In this document: positions 12,082 through 24,240 of the stretch, piece after piece | How positions within the stretch are numbered: position 1 is the stretch's first letter | How the letters are laid out: each line of letters starts with the position of its first letter | Assembly: GCF_013426205.1 (NCBI RefSeq) | Contig: NC_089423.1 | Coordinates: 4,774,001 to 4,838,000 of the forward strand | Source: Metarhizium brunneum | Taxonomy: Eukaryota > Ascomycota > Sordariomycetes > Hypocreales > Clavicipitaceae | Direction of reading: 5' to 3' | Length of the DNA stretch: 64,000 nucleotides | The notes under the pieces: generated by a model | What the model was told of the DNA's origin: nothing | What the model saw: only the letters and a program-made list of their open reading frames with translations | Database searches by the model: none | Made by a program: the position numbers and the translations under genes

Positions 12082-13439
12082 AGTGAAGGCCAGGAGTTGG
12101 CATCAACAGAATATGCCGTAGCAGTATTACTCAGGCTGGCTAAGTAGTCAAGGCGTCGACAAGTGCGTAGGATGCCAGGAGAGGGGCTGGAGAAGTCGAT
12201 GTCGTAGCAGGCCGTGATCAAGAAGGTGCTGCAGCAGCCCAACGCGTGAGATGCTGTTGTTAGATGTCGACGGTGATATGGGGCTGAGAAGGAGCCGAGA
12301 AGGAGCTGAGAAGAGGATCGCGGGTTGAAAGACGGGTCAGACGACGCGATGGTGAAGGTGAGGCACGCAGAAACACGTCGGCAAGATGTAAGCTCGAAGC
12401 AGGAAAGGCGGCGAGGTGGAGCAGCAAGGTTTGAAGGTGGAAGTCAAGTGCAACGAAGAAGCAATGGACGTTGTTTGGCGAAGCTGAGTTGAAGGACATT
12501 GCAGACATGGACACGACCAGGGCCCAGGGGTCGGTCGGCAGGTGGTCAGGGTGGCCAGGGTGGTCAAGTGCTCCGCAGCGGTTGCAGGCGGTTGCTGCAC
12601 TACCGTCGCTGCGCCTGGCCCATTGAAGTGAATTCAATTATTTATTTATTTATTTTCATGCGTCAAGTGCGTTGCTTTGCCGAGTACGGAGTGCATGATA
12701 CTCACGTACTTACTTAAACACATAAACACACCGCCATACGTGGTGCACCATGTCAGCAGCTCGCCGAAACCTCGTCCATCCAAGACGGAGGATCAGCGGA
12801 GGGCTGAACGCGTGCCATACATAGCCTGGCTAAACGGCTCTGGTGTTTGCGTGAACGCGTTGATGGACGGCTCACCGGAACGAGCGTGGCCCCCGGCGCG
12901 GGTTCGCGATACTGGGGCTCCCGGTCAACGCATGTCTGTGCAGCATCGTCTGGTCTGCTGCGTAAGTAAATGTCTGGTGGTACTAGTACGCACTAGTTAG
13001 CAGCCCGTTCTCCGTATGTACACAGGAACTTGTGGCGGCTCCCGTGGCTTAAAGCGGTTAGTTCCCGCGCCGCCCATCTTGAACATTCGTCTCAGAGCTT
13101 CTTCAGGCCCTCGTGGTGAGCGTGTCTGCTGCTTCCTTGGTCTCCGAGTGGCGAGGTTCTTACCCGTGTCTTTCATGAAACATGTCATTTTACAGGATCC
13201 ATGAAAGACAAATTCCTCCAACATGCCCTGAATCTGGAGTTGGAAAATATGTCAAGCCCGTGGACAGCCCACAACCGGCTCTTCTGAGTGGTGGATGGTC
13301 GGTGGGGGCGTCGGCTGCCACAAGATCGGATTAGCGTTTGTATGTCACCGAAAATATTGACTTTTTTTTTTTCGGCGTCTCCATTACCGAGACACCATTC
13401 TATCTCGACAGGTCTGCCGCAGCAACTCGTTCATCCAGT
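12082..13439. other. Divergent intergenic region between EXO1 and TMA16
   Basis: It should hold both promoters. Open frames on the minus strand at 12260-12637 are low-complexity and resemble no protein. An ATTTATTTATTTATTT tract lies near 12640-12656 and a TACGGAGT word near 12683. Confidence 0.5.
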
Positions 13440-14183
13440 ATGCCCAGCTCATTACAAAAGACGCGCAAGCACATCGCCAAGAAGCGAAATGGCGAAGTCA
13501 ATGCCTTGCATGCAAAGTCTAGGGACTCACTGCGACTGCACAAGGCCGGCGTGCGTGACCAGAGACTAGAGAAGCTTGCCGCTGCAAGAAGCAAAAAGGA
13601 GCAACCTATTGGTACGATTAGCATTTTCAAGGGTAATTTCATCTGAAAGCAAACACTAACCGAATTTTCTATTTTTTTTGGTCCTGCCAGTTGATCGAGT
13701 GAATTTCTTTCAGGAAAGTCTCGCCGAGAAGGATAACCAGTCTCTCGATATCGAGACGGTACAATCTTTTATCAAGAGGTTGGCTCAAACTCATCCTTCT
13801 CTTGATGCCGCATGTAATTTCTGACCAAATATGAGTAGATTCATTCATCAATATGACGAGGAATATGATGACCTCAAAAAGGCTCGTCGTTTAGGCAGGC
13901 CTGCTACCGCCCGAGAAGATTTACTTAAGCTCAAGATTGCCTCATTAGAGAAAGAGTACCAGACTGGATTTGGTAGGTTTGCAGTTTACTGCTGTTTTTT
14001 GTGTTGGCAAGGCGTGCATACTGATGACATGCAGTGATTCCGGATGTCATGTCTGCCGAGCACGCAAAGAACTTGGGGAAGTGGGAAGGGTCGTGGGCAT
14101 ACCTGACCACTCTGCCTTGGATTAGGGTGTCGAGTTCTGGCCAAGTCAGATCTGCCGAGTTTCCCTCAAAAGGCATCAACTGA
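13440..14183 (+). CDS. TMA16: TMA16-like translation machinery/pre-60S associated protein
   Basis: TMA16 is a small nuclear protein that associates with assembling large ribosomal subunits. Exons are 13440-13611, 13691-13778, 13839-13972 and 14035-14183, giving 180 residues. Family features are the basic N terminus (MPSSLQKTRKHIAKKRNG), the block VRDQRLEKLAAARSKKEQP, the central FIHQYDEEYDDLKKARRLGR followed by PATAREDL, and the conserved C-terminal WSWAYLTTLPW-like segment, seen here as GSWAYLTTLPWIRVSSSGQ. Each splice junction restores frame and matches the family. No open frame longer than about 100 codons covers the gene, so simple ORF scanning would miss it. Confidence 0.92.
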
Positions 14184-14915
14184 GACAGCCAATGCGATCA
14201 AGCAGTTTGAAAGAGTGAAAGGATTAATGACTGGCTCAACAGAGTTACAGCAGCCTCTCTTCGTGATTTACCCAATACGGGCCAGGTGGCCAGTAGTGTC
14301 GATAAGGACGTCTATTGATGGAGGCCCTCTTTGTTTTGGAGTAGAGGAAAAAAGGGCCCTGATTTGGAAGCAGGTTGTTGAGCTATGAGCAAAGCTCATG
14401 ATCCACGTCAATCATGATGTGACGGTAGCGACAGGCCAGCACAGAGGCGGGTCTCTCGATAAGAGAGACCTCGTTGCCAGTGCCTCCAGGCGTTTGGAGG
14501 AGTTTAAATTACATCTGAGCACAAGTATTTTCGGATTTGGTTCCGGCCATGAATGGACGGGCTGTTGGCCATTATTCTCAAAGAGCGCATGAGTTTATGA
14601 GTTTAATAATGCATAAAATATAAACACAGAGACAACGATTCACGCCATCTACTCCCCACCTCACCATTGTCATCAATTCACGGTTGTATTTTCATTGTCG
14701 AAGCATTTCTCACCCTTGGGAGACGTTGTCGGTCACGTGCAGCGCCAAATGGGACCCCTGGCGCCAAGCTCTGTCCCCATAATAGCGCCAGCAGCTAAAA
14801 TTTCCAAGCTCTTTTGGCATCACACGTCAAAACTTCGACTCGGAGCAAACTTCCATCCTTCTCTTCTTGCCTACCTGCTTCCCACCCAAGCCCATCATCC
14901 ACAATAGCCGCCACA
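14184..14915. other. Intergenic region before MAM33
   Basis: No gene is seen. The last 300 bases on the plus strand turn C- and CT-rich (CCATCCTTCTCTTCTTGCC just before the start), as expected for the MAM33 promoter and leader. Confidence 0.5.
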
Positions 14916-15869
14916 ATGCTGTCTCTTCGAAGCTTTGCGCGATCCGCCCCCCGGGCCATGACCCGTATCGCCAGTTCTTCCTTGCGCTCCGGCGTAGCCC
15001 GTCCCAGCATGCTCGCCAAATCCTCAGCTATCAGCGCTTTGCGACCTGCTCGCGCGGCCACCTTCTCGACGACTGTCGGGCGCCGTGCCGCCGACGGTGA
15101 GACTGATGACGAGCTGTCTGCTAAGCTGGAAAGCGAGATTCAGATCGAGGAGGATATGAAGGCACAGGAGCAGCAGCCCGCGAGCATCAAGGACTTTTTG
15201 GACAACAGCCCCTTCGAGCTGATTGACACTCCGGGCCAGGAAGTCGTGAAGCTGGTTCGCTCATTCGGCAACGAGAAGTACGTTACTGCCCCGTCACACC
15301 AATCAAATCAACCTCAACCATTGCAAGAAAACTAACCCGCCTCCAGAATCACCGTTAGCTTCTCCATTGCCGACATCACCAGCTACGACCCCTACGCCGA
15401 GGACGCCGCCCTCGAGGACGATGAGTTCGACGAATCGGCCCAAACCTCCGGCAAGCAGTCCAACAATGCGGCCGAGGAAACAGACGACATGGACGAGCTC
15501 GACGAGGAGGCCGCCGCCCCCATCAACCTCTCCATTGTTGTCGAGAAGCCTGGCAAGACCGCTGGCGCTCTCAACATCGACGCTACCGCCCAGGACGGCA
15601 ACATTGTCGTCGAGAACATGTTCTTCTACGAGGACGCCAAGGTCGCCAAGGTGGAGAGCCCCGAGTCCGCGCAGAAGCGCGCAGACGTGTACCCCGGCCC
15701 GCCCTTCGGCAGCCTCGACGAGGATCTGCAGGTCCTAATGGAGCGATTCCTTGAGGAGAGGGGCATCACGCAGGCAATGGCCGTGTTTGTGCCCGACTAC
15801 GTCGACGTCAAGGAGCAGAGGGAATACCTGCGGTGGCTGAGCAACGTCAAGGGCTTTGTCGACGCTTAA
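14916..15869 (+). CDS. MAM33: Mitochondrial acidic matrix protein, MAM33/p32 family
   Basis: MAM33 (p32/gC1qBP family) is an acidic, doughnut-shaped trimer of the mitochondrial matrix that supports respiration and mitochondrial translation. Exons are 14916-15277 and 15347-15869, giving 294 residues. The first 55 residues are rich in Arg, Ala and Ser and lack acidic residues (MLSLRSFARSAPRAMTR), a clear import sequence, with FSTTVGRRAA near the likely cleavage region. The mature part has the family pattern: an early helix (LSAKLESEIQIEEDMKAQEQ), ITVSFSIADI, a very acidic loop (ALEDDEFDESAQ; EETDDMDELDEEAA), then NLSIVVEKPG and GNIVVENMFFYEDA, and a C-terminal helix ending YLRWLSNVKGFVDA. Confidence 0.94.
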
Positions 15870-16625
15870 TTCAACCCCATTGCAGCAAGCTCGTGTAATT
15901 CTAAAGGCGGAACCGGGTTCCGCCAAGACCAAAAGAAAAAAGAGGCGGACGGAAAAAAAATGCTGGAATGGGTTCAATTTCGGCCATGTCTTGCCATCTT
16001 GCCTGGGTATCCTGCAGTTGAAAAAAAAGGGGGGGAGGGGATACCGGAGCCATTTACCTCACTCATGTTGTATTATTAGCAGCGTATGTAATCTGCGTGT
16101 ATAAGGATGGAAAAAATCCAGAAAAATTAGCGGACTCATTATGAATACACAAAGTCTAATGTCGTATACAGCCTTCATCTCGTGGTGTCTGAAATGATGG
16201 GTTTTGCATGCCATCAAGTAAGCCCCGATACGTCACGGTCAGATTGACACAACTCATCACCGCGAGCCTCAGAAAACCCAGGCCATTCAACTAGGACCTG
16301 CAATTCTATAATACGTCCGCTAGGGAACTAGTCCCGTACACCACCCCGTTTCATCTAAACCCAAATCAATACCCTTCATGAATGACTCCGTAAATAAGCA
16401 GCTAATAAAGCACAGATAACAGCACCGTCTGGTGGCCATCTCGCCAAACCAAAATGAGGGTATACTCTGCGTGATTCAGCCCCAACGTTGCGTCCCTGCC
16501 CCCCTCCCCCTTCTCATTCTCCTTCCCCTTTCCCAAAACATAAATATCCCATAATCCTATGCAGTTGTGTATATATGATTGTGTACCAGACCAAAATCCA
16601 CTTATTCGTCGTTTGCTTCTCCGCG
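15870..16625. other. Convergent intergenic region between MAM33 and the OSBP gene
   Basis: Both flanking genes end here. The sequence is A-rich just after MAM33 (AAAAGAAAAAAGAGG, GAAAAAAAATGC), fitting a 3' UTR. No gene is supported. Confidence 0.5.
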
Positions 16626-18426
16626 CTACAAGATACCCTCCATGGACCAGTCGCCCTGTTGCGCTCGCTCTAGTACCTGTTTGCCCTTGTCGGTCAAGTC
16701 GGGCTTGCCTCCGTTGCCGACGACGTGTTCGAAAAAGACGGGCTGCCAGGTCTCCTTGTTCTTTTCGCGCTCGCGGGCCTTTTCGCGCTGCTTCTCCTCG
16801 AGCTCGACCTTGAGATCGGTGGCTTTGGAGAATTGTTTGGCGTGGATGGCTTTGGTCACGCCACCCCAGAGAGTGAGAGACTCGTTGGGGAGCTGCTGGT
16901 CTTCTGGGGGGAGGATTTTGGAGGCGACGTGGAGGGGGGCGATGTCTATGATTGTGTATTGGTGCTCTGGGGATACAGATTTCTGCGGACTTGTAGTTAG
17001 AGACTTGTATGAGAGGAAGAGAGAGAGAGAGAGATAGAAAGAGAGAGAGAGAGCGTGGGTACTGTGCTAGATGAGAGTTGGGGGGGAGAAGCTTACCATT
17101 GGCTTGGGACCAAGTGAGAAAACGACCTTTTCTCGCCATGGACCACTCAGACGAATAAGAATGTCCTCGTCGGGAACATCTTGCACGCGGGTCTTGGTGT
17201 CGTTTTCGGGATCATACCGGAAAACAACACCATCGATTTTGTTGGTGGTTCGGCCGAGCCAGCCTTCCTCGACATAGTGGAGGATGCACTTGAGCTTGGT
17301 CTCGGGACATGTGATGTAAGCCATTTCACTGACGGAAACACTGAGAGCTCCCCGCAGGAGACCGCCAAGATGTGCAGCCGGGTGCGTGAGCTGGTACGTC
17401 TCGCCACCATGCTTGTCCAACGTGATGAAGATGCCCATGTTGTGCTCTCCCGGAAGCACCTTGACCGAGGTGCCCGTGAACTTGGCACTGATTTGATCAA
17501 AGCCTCGGGCAGTGAGGCCCCTCTCCGGGCAAGTAATATGGAAGGCGCTCACGGGCGGGTGGTGAGAAGTCTGTTCGGTCAGGTATGAAATCCGAATCGG
17601 CTTCTTGTCCGGCGTCGAGGCCCCGTGCTTGGGAACGGAGAGGGAAACGGTGGATTCATTCTTGTCGCTCTTGGGGGGCACTTTCAAGCTACGCAAGGAT
17701 CCTTTCTCTGACCCGGACACGCACCCATTCAGCTCGGCCGTCTCGATCCTCGGGGCATTGTCTTCCGTTTCCCAGTTACACTGTGCAAAAAGCCATCTGT
17801 TAGCAAAACCAACGTTTCTTGGGGTCCTCCGACTTCCCCTCACAACCCCACATGCATTTTGCCTGTAGCGGTGTAACCTACTCTGAAGAATTCTCCCAAG
17901 CAGGAATTATATGGTTTGCAAGGTTTGCCCTTGGCATATTTCAAGTCTTTGGTCAGCCAGAAGCGGATGACTTCCAGCATGCGGTCGAGGGGTTCCTCCG
18001 AGGTTCCAATGGCTATAAAGGCATTGGGGGCATCGAGGTAGGTCCAGTACTCGAGATTCGGGGTCGGCTCCAAAAGCTGCGAGGGCAGGGAAAATCGAAC
18101 AGAGGCAAGGTCGGAAACGCCTATAAATCTATGAAGAGGTAGTATGTTAGCAAGCCTGGCCCTTTTTTTGCACTGCTCCGCTGCCGTGAAAAGGGCAAAG
18201 GAAGAAGCTCCGGGCTGGGGCCGGTATGCCGAACTCGATGGTGGAAGTGAAACGGCGTAGCGCCGCCGGTGAGGCTTCGCCGAGAGCTCGCCCGGTTGAC
18301 GCAGAGGTGCTCTTACTTTTTAAGAATACCCAAAAATGTTCGCAGCTTGGAGCCGTCGGTCTGCGGTTCGTCGGGCGCGTCGGTCGCCGGCGATGATGTC
18401 GCAGAGGGGGCTGTCGATGACGACAT
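16626..18426 (-). CDS. Oxysterol-binding protein family (OSH/ORP) lipid transfer protein
   Basis: These cytosolic proteins move sterol or phosphatidylserine between membranes, usually in exchange for PI4P. Exons on the minus strand are 18426-18317, 18128-17882, 17780-17097 and 16982-16626, giving 465 residues. The protein is a bare lipid-binding domain with no PH or ankyrin region. Motifs include LPSQLLEPTPNLEYWTYLD near the lid, PYNSCLGEFFR joined by splicing to CNW, the fingerprint EQTSHHPPVSAF at about residues 188-199, and IRLSGPWREKVVFSLGPKPM. The C terminus has a charged helix (KQREKAREREKNKE) and WQPVFFEHV. Length and lack of extra domains suggest the short Osh4-7 group; which lipid it carries cannot be told. 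The last intron holds a GA microsatellite. It diverges from the SRO7 gene. Confidence 0.93.
17011..17053. repeat. GA microsatellite inside an intron of the OSBP gene
   Basis: An imperfect run of GA dinucleotides lies between the donor at 17096 and acceptor at 16983 of the last OSBP intron, so on the transcribed strand it forms a CT-rich tract. Confidence 0.8.
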
Positions 18427-20776
18427 GGCGATGATGGGCTGTGTCGGACGGTAGATGGTGGACGGTTGCGATGCAGGGCCAACAGCGGAATGCGAGGAAT
18501 ATCCAGCAAGCTCGTGGGTGGCGGACCGGCGTCGACGGGGAGTAGTATATGTTGCTGTGCGTAAATGCAGATATCAGGCTGTTCGCAGAAACAAGAAGAA
18601 AAAGACTGCAGCAAAAAGTGACGAGTAGATTTATCAAAGGCCTGGCGGTGCAGACGAGCCGAGGAAACTAAAACACGGTTGAGCCCCTCCACTGGAAGAC
18701 GATCTCTGGTCTCGAGGTCAAGTCTGGTCTTGGTCTGGTCTGGTCAAGGTGCTCTGACGTCCGGACTGCGGGGCGCAGCACGAGGCACGGAGGCGTTGCG
18801 TGGCGGCACGGCAGCTGGGTGCCGGCGGTTGGCCGGTTCTAATGCTCCAAAGCCGGCGACTCGAGCCAGGCGCTGGGGGGGCGTTGGGGGCGCAGGAGCA
18901 CTGAGGCGAGAGACGACAGGGCGCTGGTCCGGGCAAGCAGGCTGCATGTGCTGGCTGGGAGGCTTCAAATCCGAGCACTTGAGACAGCACCTGGAGGCTG
19001 GGACCAGTGCTGAAGCAGGCGCCGAGGCCACACTGGAGGCGAGGCGGGATCAGGCGGGATCAGGCGGGATGCCACAGGGGGCCAGGGCAGCAGCCAGAAA
19101 CGACAAGGTCAATCAATTGATGTGTCAAGGCGCGGCGACCGCTTTGATCGGACCAGGCAGCACTGCGCGAAAGAGCAATTCGAACAAGGGAGACTGGACA
19201 GGTAAAGAGGTGGAGGATCGAACCGGCTCGTGCGATGCGCCAGAGCCTCTCTGACCAAGGGGACAATGGACCTTTAAAAGAAATGCCCAGGCAATGATAA
19301 TAAATACTGGACAAAACTGGAGAGTTGCGAGACCGGTTGACTAGCCGCAACGCCGCCACTTGACCTCATCTCATCTTGCCCCCGTGGCGCCGATTCTAAG
19401 GAGCCAATCGTCGGCGCACATGGGCAGATGCCTTGGCCCTCAATCCGTGTACTTTGATTGCACGGGAACTGGTTCTGCTCCTGGTTCTGCTCCATGATGA
19501 CCTATGACCCTGCCTATCTGATATCCAAAGTGTAGAGCATTCAGAAAAACGCTCAATTTTTGCCCCTTGACCGAAATTGTCAGTCAGGATGAAGGCTTGT
19601 TCGAGTTTGAAATGCGTTGCAAGTACGCCGCACCCCGTACTCCGTACTTAGTAGTTACTCAGTAAATGCAGGGTGGAGCTATGCAAGTACTTAGGTACAT
19701 ATCCGAGTTGCAGATGTCGGTTTATGAGTACCGCTCTCACAGTCGTTGAATATCAAGTGCCATCTCGCAGTGAATCGAATTGACAGCGGTCCACGAGCAG
19801 CCCTCAAAGTAGTGGCCATTGCCGAGTTTTCAAAGCTTGCATCATCAAGCCGCATTTCTTGACGTCCTCATCCTCTCCGACAGGCTGCCCATGGAGCCCA
19901 TCACATAAAGCCTGGCACCACGCTCTCCTTGCCTGGCGCCGATCGGACCTCAGAGTGGCTAGGTCACCAGGTCACCGCTGATGGGACAAATGAATGCCAT
20001 GCGCCAGTTACTCGGTACTTGGGTGCCTGGCGATGCCTAGGGGCACAAAAAGCACACATGCACTCGGCGGCAACATGGCACTGGGAGCATTTGGCCGTAG
20101 GCAAGTACACTCACAGTTGCAGAAGATGCTGTTATACAGCGTGGCATGCAGGTACCTCAGATCCCGAGCTTGAGAAGCGAGGTGCATTCGTCGGCCTGCG
20201 CTGTACTTGGTTGCACGAATTCTAGTTGTGATGGCATGTACAGAGTATGTATTCTCAAGATGATGAGACTTCACATTCGTTGTTTGCCCGCAGCAACCGC
20301 AAGTCAACACTTCAAGTCGTCGTGAGAGCGCTCCCAAGCCAGGTTTTCTCTCCAGACCGAATTTTATCCATCAAGATATGCTGCGCCATCCCACGCGCAA
20401 CGGTTCGGATTTCCGGAAGCAAGACGTTTCCTTGGCCGCAGCGTCACACTCTTGGCACACGACGTGTTTGGTCGAGAGGGCAATGCACATATGTACTTAT
20501 GTATGTACAGATGTGCAGGTGGATGTGCAACATGTGCAAACAGTCTGGTTGAGCCAAGTGCAGCTGCATCACACACACACACACCACATGCCACTTGTGC
20601 ACAGCCAGCTTCAAGAACCCCACCATGTGGGAGCTTCCCGCGCATAATAGCTTGAACCCACGACTGACCGGACCATCCTGTCGCAACCTCCTGCCATCAT
20701 CTTTCACTCTTCACTCCAGAGCCCGTACAAAGTATGCTTTCGCTTCTACCGAAACGAGAGACACCATCCAGCCAAC
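18427..20776. other. Divergent intergenic region between the OSBP gene and SRO7
   Basis: I see no real gene in these 2.3 kb. A long GC-rich plus-strand frame at 18679-19254 lacks an ATG start and has low-complexity Gly/Ala/Arg composition. The region contains a 10-base repeat at 19041-19070, a TACTCCGTA word near 19637, and a CA run at 20569-20584. Confidence 0.55.
19041..19070. repeat. Short tandem repeat, 10-base unit x3
   Basis: The unit CAGGCGGGAT is repeated three times in tandem, the first copy starting with G instead of C. It lies in intergenic DNA between two divergent genes. Confidence 0.85.
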
Positions 20777-23700
20777 ATGTCCAGCTTTTTGCGCAGCAAG
20801 CAGGCCGGCATACAGAATGATTTGTCCGCGAGCATCCGCCCAGAGTTGTTCATGCCGGATGAACAGGCTCGCTACGGCATAAACAGCCAGATTGGGTGCG
20901 TTGGCATATTCATCCATGCCACTTCCGGCCGTCTTCTCCAGACTCCGACTCCCATTCTCCCTTTCTGCCGGAAAACTCTGCTGACTCCCTGTCGTCCAAT
21001 TGTTGCAGATGCCTCGGATATGATCCTGTGCAGTCACTTCTCGCCATCGGCACCAAGGAGAGCAGGTTCGGCCCTGGCAAGATATACGTCTTTGGCCAAC
21101 GGCGAGTCCAAAAGATCCTGCAGCCTCCTCGTGCGACCTCTTTCCATTCTGTGCAGTTCAGTGCCAACAGACTGGTGAGCCTGGACAGCAAGAATGAACT
21201 CGGGGTCTGGGACTTGGACACGGGCGCTCGAGTCGCCGCCCAAGTCATTGCTGGCACTGCCGTCGCCTTGATCACCGATCCCATGCTGGACTGGGCCTTT
21301 ATTGGCTTGCAAAACGGCGATATTCTGGCATATGACCTTGACAGAAGAACCATGACTAGATCTTTCAGACTCCCCAACTTTTGGCACCAAAAGGACCCTG
21401 CTGCTGCGAGGGCGGCCACCCTGGTATGCCTGTCAATGCATCCTCGAGATGTGGGCAAATTGATGATCGGATACTCCCACGGCGCCGTCATCTATTCATT
21501 CAAACAAAACAAACCCATCAACTTTCTAGAGTACACGCTCCCTGCTGGTGCTCCAGGCGGAAATGGCGTGGGAGTAGACACCATGCGCCGGCCTCGACTG
21601 ACACACGCGGTTTGGCACCCTTCTGGCACATTCGTCGCTACAGCACATGAGGACGGTAGCTTGGTCCTGTGGGATTACAGAGAACAAAGAGTCATCACAG
21701 CCAGAAATCTAAAGGACACGGGCGTTGAGAAGCCCGTGCCCAATTCGACTGCTCCGTCCTCGTCTGGGCGATATACCAAGATTGCGTGGTGCTGCAAGGA
21801 AAACTGTGATGATACTGGACTGCTCATTGCTGGTGGCGAATCTCCTGATACTTCGCCTAGGAACTTCACATTTATTGAACTAGGTATAACGCCCATGTAT
21901 GCAACGTCATCATGGCAGGTCCTCGCGGATTACTTTAAAGGGAAGCGGCAAATTTCTATATCACTACCACCCGGTGCACAGGCAGTGGACTTTCTCCTCA
22001 TTCCTCGTTCATCTCCTCATTTCGCTGGAGCTCAGGACCCCATCGCAATTATGGCTCTTGTGTCATCTGGAGAGCTCATCACTATGAGCTTCCCATCAGG
22101 ATATCAAATCAGCCCAACGAACCAACTCCACCCGTCCACCTTCTTCGTCCACCCTTTCGTAACAAAGGTCAATGTGTCAAGCTTGGAGCGTCCGCGATGG
22201 TTGACTATGGAGGAGAAACGAGACCAAGGTGAACTGTTGGTTACGGGCGGTGCCAAGGGACCAAGACCGAAGAAGCGGTTTGAGGAGAGAACAATTATTC
22301 AAGCGGCACACGGGGATAGCACTATCCATATTTGGGACTCTGGTCATGCGGATGAAATTGAGAACGACCGTCAACTGCAGATTGATGTCGCTCGCTCTTT
22401 AGACCGGTACGATGATATCGACATTACCGCAATGAACATGTCTAGTGCCACAGGCGAATTTGCAGTTGGCACACGTACAGGCGAGGCTATTGTCTACAGA
22501 TGGGGAGGGAATCGGTTCTACGGACGTGACAACCCAAAGCAACTCGACCCTAATCCAAAGGGGCTTACCGATATCAGTTCTCGCGCCGAGCCCACTTTGA
22601 AGGAGGGACTTCAGCCGTCCATTCTGTACGAAATGATGCAAGGGCCAATTACCGCTATTCAAGTATCCAATGTAGGATTTGTGGCTGTCGGGTCGGAATT
22701 AGGCTTCTTGACACTCATAGATCTCCGCGGCCCTCAGATCTTTTATCAGGCGCCTATGACAGATTTTGCCAAGCGAGAGAAGAGAAGCTCTTTCTTCAAA
22801 CGCGACCATCATCACCAGGCAAGAGACGAGCCGCAGAAAGAATGGCCTGTCGTCATTGAGTTTGGAGTCATGACGTTGGACGAGGATAAATATTCAAGTA
22901 TCTGCTGCTTCGTCGGAACCAATTTGGGCAAGGTGATTACGTTCAAGTTACTTCCCGCCGCCGGCGGTGCCTACACGGCTCAACTAGCTGGTGTCGTGGC
23001 CTTTGATGGACCCATAGTTTCATTATCCCCTATAAATGCCCAGACAGGCAAACCAGCTTTGGCAAGTGCTGCTACTGTTGGCTCCTTGAGGGAGGGCAAG
23101 CGAGTGGATGGTGCTCTGGTAGCCGGTAAGCAGAATAAGTCTTCTCAGCGCTCGAGATATAACTGACACGATATGCAGTAACACAAAAGGAGGTCAGGGT
23201 GTTCAGACCTGCTAATTCAAAAGGCGCATCCCGAGACTTTGATGATGTTGTTTGTCATGCGGCTTCTGTTGCGGAACTCGAGCTCCAAGGCTTCGCCGTT
23301 GTGGCCTTCTTTGACGACCAAACGGCACGTGCATACTCTATTCCAGGACTAAAGGACCTCGGCCAGGCACAGCTCTCCATGATTGACCCAACCAAGCCAG
23401 CGTTTGTAGCACAAACGGGCGATGTATTTGGCTGGACAGGCCCCAGCGAAATGACCGTGATCCATGTCTGGGGCACTGGAAAGCCACTCCAGCAATCACC
23501 AGATACCTTGATCAACCCGGAGCTGCAATGCCCTCCACGGCCAACAATTTCCAACATGCAATGGATCTCTGGCACGCAGTATGTTTCGCCCTTGGACCTG
23601 GACCTTCTTGTGGGCGGGCCAGACAGACCACCAAGCAAGAGAATGCAGGACGCGGCGGCGGCGGAACGACGTGCTGGCGCAGGTGGACTTGCAAGCCAAG

Positions 23701-23882
23701 AGAGCTGGGGGGCGTATCTGACCCGTCAGGTGAATGAGCGGACAGAAAGGTTGGGTGTTGTGAATGAAGGCATGGACTCGCTGCAGCAGCAGAGTCAGGG
23801 GTGGGCAGATGATGTTACCAAGTTTGTGAATCAACAAAAGCGGAATTTGGTCATGGGCAGCATTAAGAGTAAATTCTTTTGA
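20777..23882 (+). CDS. SRO7: Lethal giant larvae/Sro7/tomosyn-family exocytosis regulator
   Basis: The family binds t-SNAREs and Rab GTPases to control vesicle fusion at the plasma membrane. Exons are 20777-20895, 21009-23125 and 23179-23882, giving 979 residues. The N-terminal two thirds read as beta-propeller repeats (LGVWDLDTGARV, GDILAYDLDRRTMTRSF, HPSGTFVATAHEDGSLVLWD, GEFAVGTRTGEAIVYRWGG, VAVGSELGFLTLIDLRG). The first splice joins GINSQIG to CLGYDPVQSLLAIGTKES, a strong family match. The C terminus ends in a helical stretch with NERTERL followed by heptad-spaced hydrophobics. This resembles the R-SNARE motif of tomosyn, with Arg at the zero-layer position. That motif is absent, as far as I know, from yeast Sro7, so the protein may act more like tomosyn. 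Confidence 0.92.
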
Positions 23883-24240
23883 GTGCGCAGCCATGCGTAG
23901 GTAGGTTATGGATTATGGCGTTGTTGGCTAGAAGTATACCGAGACGTGTGCAATTCTCCAGAAATGACATGATTTTGCGTCGTCTCATGTACAACCGTGG
24001 TGCCTTGGCGAGGGAAATATATCATGTAGCTTACTTTATGTAAAATGAGTATATACTTGCCTTCAACCTGAGTACATTCAGATGGTTGTTACTGTTGCTT
24101 CAGGGAAACATTGCATTGCATGGAAGGGTACAGTAGTGGTGGTGTTCTAAGGGTGTCGATTGTCAAGAGTGGCATGTAGCATTTGTGCAATTTGACCACA
24201 ATTTTTTGCACGTCTCGGTATTTGGGATCAAGGATGCCCG
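23883..24240. other. Intergenic region after SRO7
   Basis: T- and TA-rich sequence (ATATATCATGTAG, TTTATGTAAAATGAGTATATA) fits the SRO7 3' UTR and polyadenylation region. No gene is seen. Confidence 0.5.

Noticed and set aside
16402..17139. 245-codon minus-strand frame overlapping the OSBP gene end
   Set aside because: It reads through the CT-rich intron and is in another frame from the clear OSBP exons; composition is low-complexity.
19205..19240. B-box-like GGTTCGATCC on the minus strand
   Set aside because: The flanking bases do not form a T-stem and no upstream A-box or cloverleaf could be drawn.
18679..19254. 191-codon GC-rich plus-strand frame
   Set aside because: No ATG start, strong Gly/Ala/Arg bias and internal tandem repeat; consistent with GC-rich intergenic DNA.
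20910..21491. 193-codon minus-strand frame inside SRO7
   Set aside because: It is antisense to well-supported beta-propeller coding sequence.
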